This document shows positions 20,810 through 35,800 of a stretch of 64,000 nucleotides of DNA, piece by piece; the stretch's first letter is position 1, and each line of letters begins with the position of its first letter. Below the pieces are notes generated by a model. The model did no database searches, had not been told where the DNA came from, and saw only the letters and a list, made by a program, of their open reading frames with translations. Position numbers and translations under genes: made by a program. The stretch is from Saturnia japonica (lineage: Eukaryota; Arthropoda; Insecta; Lepidoptera; Saturniidae). The stretch covers positions 179,190-243,189 of the forward strand of contig CM065311.1 of assembly GCA_033032175.1 (NCBI GenBank), read 5' to 3'.

Positions 20810-23800
20810 CTGGAAATAAAATATCAATATATTATTAAAAATTAATATTATAAAACAGTAGTTTAAATTAATGATTAATAAATTCTATACGTGTTATGTT
20901 TATGCAATATAGTCAGTTATAGTATGACCTCTAGACCTCTAAAAATTCAATGTTCTTGCTTTATGCTCAAAGAAGTTACAGGGGGTCAAAAGTGCTGTGG
21001 GGTCGATTCGTAAAAGGAATGGCACGGCTGTATTCCACTTGGCGGGGGCACTACCGTGCCCCCAGATAAATATTAATATAATTAAGAAACACATATTTCA
21101 AAAAAATGTTTTTGCACTTTATAGTCATAAAATGCAGTGCAATAAACCGAGCTACGCTCGAACAGACATTCTAGGATGGGAATTAGGTATAAGGAGGGTG
21201 GGAAGGTGACACCCGGGGGTTAACTATGCAAAAAGGCAAAGGCTAGGGTTACCAGGTCCGTCCGAGTTTGCCGTTTAACTATGAAGGGATTAGCCGACGC
21301 AGCGGGCGCTCGGCTCACACACCACTTACCTTCGTTAGCGCTGTTAGGAATCCAGCAAGCGACCAGTAAGCGTGAATAAAAATGGTTCGCACTTAAAACT
21401 GTATTGCTCGCACAGAAAAGTGCGCTATACTGCGGGTTTCGCACTATAAAGAACGGTATTGAATTTTTAAAAAGTTTTGAAATTTGAATTTTAAATATCA
21501 AAGGTAAGGTATTCTAAATGCGAAGATCGTAAAATTACGAGAGTGGCCGAGAACGCAAGCGGACACTCTCGCCTCGAGTAATTTCATAATTTTGGCACCT
21601 TTAACATAAAAAACCCGGTTACAGCTGTATACACAAAATCCATACTCCTTTCCCTTTTGCTCTTCATAATTATTTTTGATTCTCTTTCAGTTCGTAATGA
21701 AAGAGTAATATCCTTAACTGTTTAAATTGTTTACTCTACATACATACATCACGCCTCTCACCCAACGTAGTAGGCCGAGAGCACGTCCTTCCACTTACTA
21801 CGACGACTTCCTTAACCTTCATCAATCTTTTCACGCACGCTCGTCGGTTTAGAGTACTCATGACCTGACTTATTTATTTGCTCTACGTTATTTAATATAC
21901 AAACCTTGGTAAGGGTTTTGAGAAACTCATCACTACCGTGGTTGCCTTCGTTGCGTCGCCGGCTGCGGAACAAGCGCAGGGCTTCGTCCTTCGCACGCTC
22001 ATGGTAGTCTGGCAACTGCTTCGCTACCTTTATGATCCAAGGCACCACCAGGATCGACAGCAGCGACGGCTTACATTTCGAATCCATCCTTCTGCAGTAC
22101 TCGTTGTAAGCGTCTCGGACTGCCGCTTCGTTGTTCACTTTGTTTATTTCGCACAGTTCGTTGTAACGCTGCTTCAGCGCCTGCATTAAAAGTTTCATAC
22201 TCTTATGAAAGGACAATTTAAACTTTTAAAGTATACTTTTTTTGAAGTTACCCTTTTGGCGAGTTTAGTGGAGGTTAAAATTGAGTGCTGCGCGCGCACC
22301 ATGTGTGACAGAAATGCGAAAAGTTTATTCAAATTAAAATAATGTTTATTTATTCAATGTTAAATTATTTTTACATAACTAATAAAAGTCACTAAAATAT
22401 ATTTTTTTTCGTTATAGTATTTGATTGGCGTAGGTGTTACATTAGTTATCTTTTTGATTTTCCTTCTTTTCCACAATTACTTTCAGATTCATCTGAACAA
22501 TTAAAAACAAACTTTTTTCGTTGCAGAAAGATGAAACGACCGTTAATCTGTTTCCAGCCGAAAGTAGCAAAGAAATATCGGATAAATTAATTACCGTTAC
22601 AGATTTATTGTTATGACCACAATCTCACATGCTGATAAGTGATGATGTAGCCATTAGCGTGCGACATACATACATACATCGCTTTTTCGCAGTCAGGTAA
22701 AAAACCTATAGACTTTTAGTCAGAATTCAGCTATGAGTCTGAAGATCATGAAGTTGAGCAAACATTATAACACACAATTTTGCCAGTAATGATCATTCAA
22801 TTTTTTTTTTGTGAACCAAAACATCATCTTGAAACTGTAGTAGTGATGGTAGAGTATCTTGTGACGCCTGCATCTAGCTATTCTTCTCAAATTGAAAATC
22901 TTTCACTAAGCATCTATAGGTGTGTTCTGGCAGTTGCATGTGGAGCAGCGGGCACAACTAGTATATTAGGTATATAAAAAGACATACCTCTTCAAGGGCC
23001 TTCCTATCAGGATCGTTCCCACCAGTCGCGTGATCCGTAGTTCTGTTTGACAGGAACTCTTCGACGGCGCGATCCACCGCGTTAGAATGCACACGTCTCA
23101 AGTCCTCGGGATGCAGGCAGCAGGATTGCGGACCCCAGATCGATGCCATATAGTTGTTGTAATTATACACGGCCGCCTGAACTGCAGACTTGTTTGCATT
23201 CTTGTTCACCACTTTGAGTTTCGTAAAATGTTCTTTGATATACTGAAATATAAATTATTTAACCTTAGGGAGCCTTCACGTATTACGTAACGCAATTTGA
23301 GGAGGGGGGTCTTGTAAAACGTTACGATGCGATACAAGGATGGGAGGGTGGCTCGAACAACGTGTTACGAATCATTGTTTTAAAGTGAAACTTTTATTAG
23401 ATCGTCTCAAAATTTTTGGTCTGTGTGTTGCATGTCGCGTGACGGTCGGCCGCGGAGTAGGGATGGCGGCGCCTATAGTTCGCAGCAACTGACCGTGTAG
23501 TGTATAGACTATTACTCATTTGTGAGTTTTTAGTTATATGTCTATAATGTGAAAAAAAGTTTCACTTTTACCGTGGTTTCATAAAACCACACAATCAATT
23601 TCTTTTTTTAATTTATATAAAAACTAGGCAATTAAAATTTTCCAAGATGTAATCCTTTTCGTTTATATTTTGCGGGGAATCCCGTGATTGTATTGTACGT
23701 CATATTCATTTTGTTCTCCCAAGTTGGCAACCCTTTTCATTTGTTTTACGGGGCATCCCTCGACTGTATGGCTGTAGTTAGTGTTGTTAAAGTGAGTTCA

Positions 23801-26800
23801 TACTGTAATATACTCAAAACAGGGAGATTTGCATTATCAGCTGTTCTTGGCCTATAGAAAGCTTTCATGCTAACTTGCTGACTTCAGTGTTACGTAACGT
23901 TCAGGGAGGGGGTGGGGGAACAGAAAAATGTCACGGCGCGTTACATTGGGGGAGGGAGGCTTAAATATCTTGAAAAACTGCGTTGCGTAATACATGAACG
24001 CCCCCTTACGATAAGTAAATGAACGGTGGTTTGGAGCCTTACGATTAAACTGAACTTTTATTATACAGAAAACACCTATATGTTAGCATTCAAGTAGAAT
24101 TTTTTTCTTGTAGTAGGTTATTGGTAAGGCTTCTACTTCTTAATGTGTTTACTGGGCCTTGCTTTGTTATTTAATTTTAAGTAAGATTGTTTTAATGGAG
24201 GTAGGGCGCAGAGAAATTTCTTTGAAGATAATTTCTCTACTTGGAGCAGTCTGACTGATGGAATATCTCCAACCCACAGAAGATTGCAACCAAATGGTGT
24301 TGATGATGTTGTGTTCCTAGTAATTCCTGTCGTATTAAAAAAATCAACCTAAAAGAGAAAGTGTACGTACCCGCTCCAAGGAAGATAAATATTCATCTTC
24401 GTACTCCGTAGCAATGTTACGTTTACTATGATATAATTTAATTGCTTTCTCGGACGCTTCCTCGTGAATTCTCTCCAGGAATTCAACGCTAACGCACGAT
24501 CCTGCGTCGAACGAGTTTTGGATGAAGGACGTGTATAACTCACGCGCCTGCGCCACCAGAGCGTTGTTGTTTTGTTGGTTTCTGTTTTCCAGATCCTTGA
24601 AATTATCTTCCAATTCCTAAAAAGATATAAGCATATTAATGAAAAAAACTAGTTTCAAAACGGCCTGAGTTTAGGCAAAGTAAATAAAACATCAAAAATA
24701 CGGCTTCATATGTTAGTTTAGTGACCGCAACATGAGGCGGCTTTGTGAGTGTATGCCTGTTTAATTATTTTTTTTCGATCTGACTGCACTGTTAGCGTTG
24801 AGGGCCTTTGAGCCTCAGAAGGTTTTGCCAGCTTTACTAGTGCTTGCATCAGCATTACAACTTTTATATAATTTTCACCTATGCATCAAAAAAATATCAC
24901 CACTATTTACCATATCATCATAAGATATATTTCCAGACATATGACCAGCTGTAACATCCAACAAAAAGTCTATTATCATGGACTACAGCTGGAATAGTAA
25001 AAGTTAATTTGTAATTGCAAAACTCGTAAAAATTATTTAATCTACCTACTCATTTATCATTGTTTGTTACTACAAATAGGTATTAAAGGTAAATGAGTTC
25101 ATAGAGATTATAAAAATGACCTTGAGAACAAATGTTTTTTCACGATCCTCCTCGTTGTCGAGAGACCTCCTATTGGCGTCGAAGACAGCGATCGCCAGCG
25201 CCAGCGCCTCCCGGTGGAGAGACCTCAAATCCGACGGGTGCACGCACAGAGGCTTTCCCTCCGTGATATCAACAATGGCTTCCTCATATGCTTTTTTAAC
25301 ATCGGCAATAGTCTTTTGCAGTTTTGCTTCATTCAACGTTAGGTAGTGCGGGAAACGAGCTTGCAGGTCCTAGGACGTGTTTTACTTTAAGAAAATTTGA
25401 ACTCAATTTTTGGTTGGAGATATATCGATTAATCATTAAACTGATTTAATTCCATGCGTGATTTTCCTTACTAAATAATAAACGTATAATAAATATTCAA
25501 GATTAGGGTCTACATATTTAGTTATCCATACGATTAGGCTATGGATTCTAATATTTTAACTTCTGGTTTTTCGTGAGAACTTATATAGCAACACTATTAG
25601 CCTGACATTGAAGAAAAACATCATGCAAGAAACTGGATCGTTCTAAATCTGTACTTAAAAAAACTAACTACGTATTTCTTCCATAAACGTACCTGTATTT
25701 AAAAAAAAAAAATCTTGTCATGGTATAATGGTGGTTCTATTTACATATTGCGAGGGCTTATTAAATGTAGTAATAATATATGTACTTACTTTAGCTAGCT
25801 TCTTTTGTTTTTCGTCGATGTCTTTCTGGGAAGCCATCGTTTTTTTGGTAGAGAACGCCTCAATCGCGTTACGAATGCAACCTTGGTGCTCCCTGAATAG
25901 AACAGCCTCGGTAACACTGGGTTGCTTTGCGCCACATGCTGCCTCCATGTTGGCTTCGTATTGTTCGCAAGCATCTCGCACAGCCGACAACAAAGCAGCT
26001 TCCGATGTCGCCTGGTCACGTTAAAACAATTTCAAAATAATTATTACTGTTTTTACTTCAATTATGAAATTTTAGGAAAAACGCAATTTCTACTGCTGTT
26101 CACTACTCTGATTTGATGGTTTTGCAACAACTGCCACATCGTCTTGCATATTTTTACTGATTTACTTCATCACTAAAATATCGAATTAAAAGAGTAATAG
26201 TCTAACATTTTATCATAATCATGATATTAACTAATATCATAGTTAAAGGTATTCAAAAGTCAAAATTTTAAATGGGTTTTCCTATTACAGTTTTTGGAAC
26301 AAACTAAAAAGTGTCTAACGAATCCTGATGGTGTTAATTATCCAATCGAGCACCGAAAAATACAGAGTCCTTAACCAAAACTTTAGTTTATATTAGGCGT
26401 TATCTCCACGAGCGAGTGTGTATCGCCACGAGTCCGCACTGCTATTGTCGGGTGATCTATACGAGACGATTATTCTTTCGCCTGCATATCGTCGCGACTC
26501 GTGACAGAACACCGCGTGGACGCAACGACTCATCGCGAGTCGCTACGGCTTGCTACGTGTACACGTGTTTTGTTGAAAAGTGTTCAATTTGGAGACAGGC
26601 AAGAGCGAAATCAGAAGTGTTAATAGTTGTGTTTTGCGGCGAGTGCGCAGCGAATTGTTGGCGTTTTCCTCGTCAATGTCACTCGTCGCTTCGCTGCGAT
26701 CGTATAGTCGTGGAGAGACACGTTTATAGAGTTGTTATAGAATGAGTTGGCAGGACAATAATATCGCCGCGATAAACTCGTTCGTGGTCGTGGCGCGCCT

Positions 26801-29800
26801 TAATATTTGAAGGACGTTAATTTTTTACATTTCGCCTCGGAGCCATATTTTATAGAATCTATGAAATGATGCTATTTTGTTTGTTAGCAATATTAAATAT
26901 AATAATCGATGTATTAGCTCGGTTTACCTTCAGTATGCTGACCGGAGTCGGAAGCTCGCCACTGGTAAAGATTCTCATATACGTTCTGAAGTAATCAAGC
27001 AAGTCTCGAGTCTTAACGCGATGTCCGTTGATTGTTTTAGGCGTTAAATTTGAAGATGCGAAAATAGACGGTACCAATTCCAGTAGAGATACTTTAAACT
27101 CTTCACGGATATCTATAAAAAAATAAACCATTTTAAAAGATAGATTTTTGATGTTTCTTTTTCTACGTTATTACCCGACTGCGTAACAGAAAGGTTATGT
27201 TTTCAAGCGTATGTATGTAGGTATTTATTTATATTTCTTTGGCACACTCTGTAGCCTAAACGGTTTGATGGATTTTAGCAAACGAGATGTCTTTAGATTC
27301 GTCTTAATTGTAGGAGTGACATAAGCTATAAAATATTTAATTATTACATATGACGCCTGGGAATCAAATAAAAAGCAAGAATAGAAAAATTTATTTTTTA
27401 TTCAAATGGTTCTGTTGCAGTGGGGTTTTTTGTCTCCTTTTCAATAATTTTTGAGGCTCTGCTTGACTTAATATTATTGACACAAAAAGTAGGGAGTTAA
27501 GGAAAAAAGTAACACTTTTTTGGGTGGGAGAACATGCTAATTGTGTCGCAGCTACCATAAACTAATACTCGCTTACGACGTTTCGCCATCAGTCAGTGTG
27601 TACCTGGTTGCCGAGCGGCTTGCAAGCCAACATGGAAACGGATCTCTATGACTGCCGTTGTTTTTGGATAGTATTGTGCTTATTATCATCAGGTACGGCC
27701 GCCACTTTGCCGCGCTACGTAAAAAAGCTTTCTGCAACAATGTTTTACTACAATTTTGCTTCAAACTAAGTTTATTGTGAGATTCGTAGAGGTGCCTCGT
27801 TAAGCTAGTGGCCGTAATCGTGACTGCTAAGAGTGAGGTCTTGGGTTCGAATCCCAGTTCGAGCAAAGTGTTATTGGGGTTTTCCTATGAAATTCTCAGT
27901 AGCAGCTCGGAGTTTGGTTTCGTGCCCGATTAATGGCAATAGGCTCGCCTCTTATTACATGGTCATAAAAACATACTCGGCGAACTGTGGGTGTACATTA
28001 GTACACCTCTGCCTCACCCTTCGGGGAATACAGGCTTGATGGTATAATGGTATATTCGAAGAAATGACGGCATCGATCGAAGTATTAAATAACGGGAGTT
28101 TTAAAGATTTTTGACCCTAAAGTAACGCACCGTAACATTTTTACCCCCCTCCTGCCCCCCCCCACTCAACTCTTTTAAGGCGAGGCCATTTCAGAAAATA
28201 CAAAATACCTAATGACATTTTCGTTGGCCACTGCTGTTACCGTCAGAGGCAGTGCGGTCGTTTTGTTTTAGGATGTATAAAAAAGATAAGTTAATCGTAC
28301 TGCTAAGACTCCCGTCGAAATTTGGTTCCGAAACTGAAAACCCTGGATGCGGCATTAGAAATGCAGTTATATGATCAAAATAGGACCGAATGTTCTGTCT
28401 TAACTCCTTCATATCCTCTGTCTGGGTTTTGTTGGTCTGAAAACACACATTTTAATATATACTAGGTATTATAGGGTAGCATAAGATAAAGTCAACGGCT
28501 TTGATTTATTGCAAGAATTGTAAATATTGCGGTGCTTTATTTTCTATCATACAGGTCTCACTGGTATCTCTTACTATCTACATAATAACATTTAGAAATT
28601 ACTTACAATTTTAAAAACGTGTGTACTAAAAAGTTATTATATTTCTATGGCATAAACAATACAAAAATAACTCCAAAAATAATGTACTATGTATAAATAC
28701 AAATTGTTTTAGTCAAATAAATTTGTGTTTAACTAGCAAACCCGGTCATGCGTTGTTGTGGATCACTTTTCTTTATATAATTGTTACTAAACTTTACAGG
28801 ATCACCCCGCTGGGCTAGTATGAAGATTGTCTCTGTGTATATCTGTCTGTGGTAACGTAACTCACAAACGGCTGAACCGGTTTTGGTATAGTTTTGTTTA
28901 AAGTTGACTTGACGCGAGTTTTCTTAACTATGATTAAAGACAATCTGTTAAGCCATTTGAAGATTATCAGCTCTTTTCTAGTTGATAAATGGATGTGAAC
29001 ATGATCCACGGGTCTGATCAAGTCGAAATGTTCAGTGATACTAGAAGAAAATGGTAACCTTGGGCTGTTGGTGCAGTATAATCGGAAATCTACCTAACTT
29101 CTCACTAACTTACAGCAAAGATATCGTATTTGGGCTCATTGGAATGATCTCAATGGGAAGGTTACTTAAGTCGGGGGTATATTAAATTTTCAATTTACCT
29201 TGTGACGTTCATAAGTGCCTTCTTAAGGCTTAAAGTGAATAAAAAAGTTTTTCATTTTGAATTAACTCTATAAGAAAAGTCGGCATTCGTAGTTAAAAGG
29301 ATTTTATAGAAATTGAAAATTAAATAAGTATAAATTGCGACGTACCTCTAGACGTTTGTTCAGTAATTCTACTCCACCACTAATCCCATATGCATGTTGA
29401 TAAGGGTACGGCCAGTCTCTGACAAGGAACTGTAGCACTTGGAATGGCTTTCCGCCCTCTTTCGTAGCGAGCTTGCCATATTCGGTGAAAAGCTGAATAC
29501 AACGATATAAAATTGAAACGATGATGGTTCAGTAGTAGCACGTTCAGACACCGTGTCGATCGACGTAGGTTCAAATCCTAAAAAAGCCTATGCTTTCAGT
29601 GAATGAAATTAGGAAATATGAAACCATAGTATGACAATCCCACGACTTTTCATATTACCCACCTTCAAGTTGAGGGCATAACTAACTTTTCCAGAAATTG
29701 CACTTGAGAATTAGTTCCATCTAAGCCATATCGTCATATAACATTATTTAAGTTATGTATTCATTAAACAAAAGATTTGGCATTGATTTAAAACAATACC

Positions 29801-32800
29801 TATAATATGCAAAAATGGATGTTGGCATATTATTATTTTAATCCATTTGATAAACTCCAAAATAGGCTTTCCCCAATAATCGTTTTCTAAAATTGATTTA
29901 TAGGACGAGCGTGAATGGGAACGTTCTTTGGAAGAAGAAGACCTAGACGAACGTTCCTCGTGTATAATAAATAACCAGGCAATATTAAGCAAAGTGCAAA
30001 CCAATATTACAAATATATGGCTAAATAACGGAACTTTATTTCAAGTAAAAAAACGATAGATAAGCCGCTTGACAAGAAAAAACCTGAATTATTGCCCACT
30101 ATAGAGAAAATAACTAACTACATACAAGCTAAGAGAGAAAAACTGTTCAGGCATCCATTCCAATAATAAGAAGTTTACCAATAAATTCTGGAAATCGTCT
30201 TCCTTGATGTTCTCTTTGATGTTGTAAATTTGTACGGAGGAGATAAGCGTGGACAGCGCAAAAATTGTGGAGCAATCCTGAATAGTGCTGCTGCTGTCGA
30301 AGGTGCCTTGAGTGTCCATCAGCAGAACTGCCACCTGTATCAAAGTCAAACCTACTTTACTTATTCAGAGCCGAGAAACCAGGATAGCAATTCACCTAAT
30401 GTTAAATGGCTTCTGTAGATATGTATAACCAACCTCAAAATTACAGCAATCCTGAGGTCAGTCATAACATACTACACCTGAGGACTCGGTTAGGATTTAG
30501 TACGTCTCGTTTACTGGTATTTGTTGCCAACCTCATCCTTCCGACCGGCTCCCTAATTACCTACGTATTTCACAAACGCTAAGCGATATCAGAAATCGCT
30601 AAATATCGGCTTCAAAATGGCAAATTTAGATTATTAGTAATTAACCCCTACTTAACAATTAACAAAGAAATGCAAAAAATACATATAACACATTCGACTG
30701 AATCTCGGCCACTATACAAGGTGTCCAGAAAGGGTATCGGGTATTTGTTTTCGCGCCATATTCGAAACGGGGCGTCTAAAGGGTGCGGGGAGGGGTTCGT
30801 GGCGTCCGCCATTTTGTGGAGTTTTAGTCACGATGGAACAGTATTCGGGGACGCATCGTGCATTTTGCGTACGAGCGTATTATCGTAATGGTGATTCAAT
30901 AGTGACTGCTCAACGTCTCTATCGTGCGGAATATCGTACACGCCACGCGCCAAGTGACGATAGCATTAGGAAATGGATCAGGATGTTCGAGAATACAGGT
31001 GCGACAGTAAAAATTCAAAACTCTGGTCGTTCTCGTTCAGTTCGCGATGAAGAAACAATTGAAGAAGTTGAGGCGTCGGTTCGTCAAAATCCGTCTTTAT
31101 CCATCCGAAAGCGAAGCCAATCGTTGAACATCAAAAAATCGTCTTTACATTCGATTTTAAAGAAAGACTTACATCTAAAAGCCTATAAAATTCAATTGGT
31201 TCAAGAATTGAAGGATACGGACTATGCTAATCGACTGAATTTTGCGAACGAAATGCTGCAGCGATTTAACAACTTTAACAACATACTGTTCAGTGACGAA
31301 GCAAATTTTCACCTGAATGGTCATGTTAATAAGCAGAATTGTCGGTACTGGGCAGTGGAGAATCCGAGACGAAAGCATGAACGACCCCTGCATAGCCCAA
31401 AGGTCGTTGTTTGGACCGCTATGTCTGCTAAAGGCATAATTGGTCCTTATTTTCATGAAGATCAACGAGGCCGAGCAATTAATGTGAATAGTGACCGTTA
31501 TTGCGATATGTTGTGAAATTTTTTGGAATGGAAGTTGTTAACGAATTATTCCCTAATAAAGTCATTTCGCGAAGGGGTAACATCAACTGGCCTCCCAGAA
31601 GCCCCGACCTTAGCCCGCTTGACTATTTTGCATGGGGATACCTTAAAAGTAAGGTTTATCAAAACAATCCGACGAATCTAACCCAGTTAAAGCAAAACAT
31701 CAGGTCAGAAATGGCAGCAATATCGATAGCTATGTGTCAACGTGTTATCGCCAATCTTCGTTTCCGTTTAGAAGAGTGCCAGCAACGTAACGGTCATAAT
31801 TTGGATAACATCATCTTTTCTAAATAATTCTCCAATTCATATGCTAATAATAAACAATAAACTTTTTTATTGCATACAAATAATTTTTGTTTCATTGAAC
31901 TTACAAATACCCGATACCCTTTCTGGACACCTTGTATATACAGTGTGTTTTAAAAACCTCGTCAGATCCGTGGGTGTTATTAGGTATCGAGATTATATTT
32001 TGTTTATGTTATCTATCTCAGATTATAAGTAAAAAAAATTACCCTTAATAAAATGTAAATTAAATAGTTTAATGAGGAAAGTTACATGGCAATATAGGCG
32101 ATGCGGCGCAAAGTAACGCCATACGATGAAACGTACCGTTGCACCGCACCGGGGATGGCGACGGTGCTATCACGTTTTAAAAATTTGCTAAATTTTAGGG
32201 AAACTAAAATTAAATATGTAAATTTTAAATTGCAGTAACATTTTTATTTTCATAATAAATAAAATTTTGATTTTTTTTTTTGGTAATGTCAGTGGGGTAC
32301 CTATATACCCTTTTCGGATTCGAAGGGTTTTTAATACATATTGTATATATATAGTGAAAACCTTGTAAATGATGCAATTTTTATAGATCCACCAATGATT
32401 ATTATTTTTTATTTACTATCTTGTCCGATATGTACTAGGACATTCCTTTCGATGCTCTATTTCGTTATAGTTAACTTACCTTCTTATCATTAAATGTAGC
32501 GTGAATAGGCTCAGACCAGAGATGGATTCCTGTGGTCTCACGGTCGCAGCCTCCGCGCCATCTGAACCCCTCCAGCGGCTCGTTCTCATCGCCAAGCCAT
32601 TGCCTATTACCCCGACTGGAAAGCTGGAGAAAACAATACATTTACAACTCGTCCATTTTAAATTCTCGATAAAAAGTGTGAGAACACTTTGAGAACAAAA
32701 ATCAGCATGACAAAAAGTTATTTATTTTATTAAAACATTAAATCGACTTCAAATAAATTAAATCAAAGGTACCAAAACACCTCAAAAAAATTGTTGGCCT

Positions 32801-35800
32801 CTAATTTGTTTTGTAGTACCTACTTTTGATTTCGTTTTGTTGGTTAATTACAGAAGGGATCCGACTCAAAGAACTTACAAAAATGAAACTTGCTCAGATG
32901 GAGACGATGTTTTAACGTGTTTAATTTTTGTTCTTTATCTTATGCAGACTTTAAAGTGCCTATATTTAACACCAATTTCTAACTTCGCAGTGTGTGAAAA
33001 TTGATAACGTCGTGCAAATTTTTTCTACTAGTTGTACTACGAAATGGGATCTGATCTGATTTATTTTATAGAATACTTATGTATAGGTAGAATTTTAAAT
33101 AATGACAATAGCAAAAAGAATCTGAGGTAGATACGAATGAAAGGAAAATACTTATGATTATTTAATCGACGTATTCTGTTAATTACTAATAATAAATACA
33201 GAAGTAATACATGATATTAGTGCCACTACTGAATACACTCTACGCTTTTTTGTATTTTGTATACAATAAAAATAGATTGTACTTATCGTGTTAATTACGT
33301 TGGCTGTATAGCTATTTCCATTAAAATCCAATACACTTTTAGCTGATTATCATTACCTATCAATATTATCTAACATTGTTCGGTCTAATGTTATCAAATA
33401 ATTTACATAAATGCGACAAAAATCGTTTGACTATTGACCCGAGAGGTCGCGGGTTAGATCAATACACAAGGCATATTTGCTATTTATTTATTATATACAT
33501 TTATATAACAATATACTATTTTTAAACTTGGTAAATCTAGGTTGGTTTTCATGGACGCGATAGGTGACGCTGGGGCAATTTATTGAATACTAGATAGAAT
33601 AAGAACAGAACAAACTGTTATATAATGTAATTGTAACTTTTTACAAGCTTTATTTATCTTGCCTTGTTAGTATGAGTCAAACCTTGAAACTGAATTTTAA
33701 AACAGTTATCCCCCACCGACTGAGCTGAAATTTTGCATACAATTTTTGTTTGGAAGACCATGCATGGTTAGCTAAGTGACGTCATTCTGATTCCAAAACA
33801 GCGGACCAGTTATTTTTTATACACACCCATGATATAGGTATTGAATGAAAGCTTTTATTTAATATATCAATAATTTTAAAAGTTTGTAGCGCATATAAAA
33901 AAGGGTGAAAGGGGAATTTACAGTAAATACATTTCTTGCAAATTACAAATTTTTAAAATCACTGGGGTTTCGAATAAGAGCTTGTTTTTAAAAGTTTTTT
34001 CATGTTATCATTTTCGCGTATTGTCTCCCAATCTTATTACAATGCAGTATTAAGTTAATCTTATCTGAATCTATAAATATCATGCATTCCTATATGCTCT
34101 GTATGATTACAATGTATTTCTTTATCACAATGATAATATGTAATTTCACCTAAAATGTAATAATTCTGTTGGTTTTTCTTTTTATAAAACTAAGGTGGTT
34201 TTATAGAAATAAGCGTAAGGCATGAACCTCTATTTCAGATTATTGCCAATAAAAAAATAATAAAAAGGAAACAAAAAATCTGACTGCAACAAAAATACTT
34301 GACAAAAAAATATTTTACTATTTTTGATTTTAATTTGACTCGCAGACATCGCATTTGAATCTTTTAAAGCCTATGTCACTCCCTCAATTAAGACGAATCT
34401 AATGACACCTCGTATGATAAAATCCATCAAGCTGTTTAGGCTACAAAGCGTGCCAAAGAAATAGACATACCTGCATATAATTATATACGCTCAAAAACAT
34501 AACCCTCCTTATTCGCAGTCGGGTAAAAAATATGCAGTATTGTTTTGTAGTCAGGTATCTGTTGATTTTTATTAGAGACCAGCTGTGCCCGTGGCTTCGC
34601 TCACGTGGACTACAGAATGCCCGCGCGAATCTTGCACTCCCGCCGCGCTCCCGGCTTTTTTAAAGACAAAAATGCTTACTATGGGTGTTCCTTACTCTCC
34701 CGGACTTTTTGTAGGTCTTTTTAATGCCTATAATTATGTTGTACATTAATTTGCTATATCTCTTATGGTTTATCCAGCATAAGCCATTTAAGCGCCCGAA
34801 TTGATTCACCATGACCAGGATTTTTTATTTATGCGGAACCCTAATTATGTTTCTAAAATAAAAGTAGCCTAAGTTACTCCCTATATCATCAGCTATCTAC
34901 TAGTGAAAGTCCCGTTAAAATCGGTCCAACCGTGTCGGAGTTTACCCGGAACAAACAGACAGACATACAGACAAAATTTTTAAAAATGGGCTTTTTGTTA
35001 TAGGTACCGTATATACTTTCATATGCCTTTAGTAAAAAACTGTTATTTTGATATAACAAACAGACACTTCAATTTTATTAATTGTATAGATGCGATGAGT
35101 ACAAGTTTTGTCGAGTAACAGAGTACCGAGTGTTACTCGGTGTTAGGTTTACCGAACCAAATACTCTGCCGAGTAACTTGTTTTTGTTTACGCAGGTATA
35201 GGGCGCGAAAACTGTTTAAACTATAATTGGGCCAAGAATATTTATTATCACGAGATAAAAGTCCATTCGATTGGTAGGCATAAAATAAAACAAGATTCGC
35301 ACACTTGGTATATTTTGCAAAAGTGTTTTACATGCACCTGCAAGCACTGTATGCAGCGAACGCGGGTAACTTATACGAAGAGATAATGAACATACTGCTA
35401 CCAGATATGGCAGAGTGCTTGGTTTTCTTGCATCATAAATTGCGATTGCTGAAGTACCAATATTAGGTAGTATAAAGGATTATTTTTATGTTGGTTATTT
35501 GTACTACCTAATTCATACTAGTAAAGACTGATTATTTTAACTAAATATGCTCGCTTTATTTACTTGATTTATTCGACAGTGCCCAATTTCTACTAACATT
35601 GTAAAGAGGTAAGTTTTAAAGTTGTGAGTTCTTTTCGAGTATCTCGGCAATCAAACCGAATTATTCAGCACATAACAAGTTCTACAAAACTGGCTGAGTA
35701 TGCAGAGTACCGAGTAATAAACGAGTAGGTACTCGGTGCATCTCTAATTTTTATTTTTATTTTTTTATCGTAGTACGGCCTCTGGCACTGCAATGTGACG

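Noticed and set aside
26416..26745. 109-codon plus-strand frame in intron 6
   Set aside because: Falls inside a TTA-flanked MITE with inverted ends; composition keeps the frame open.
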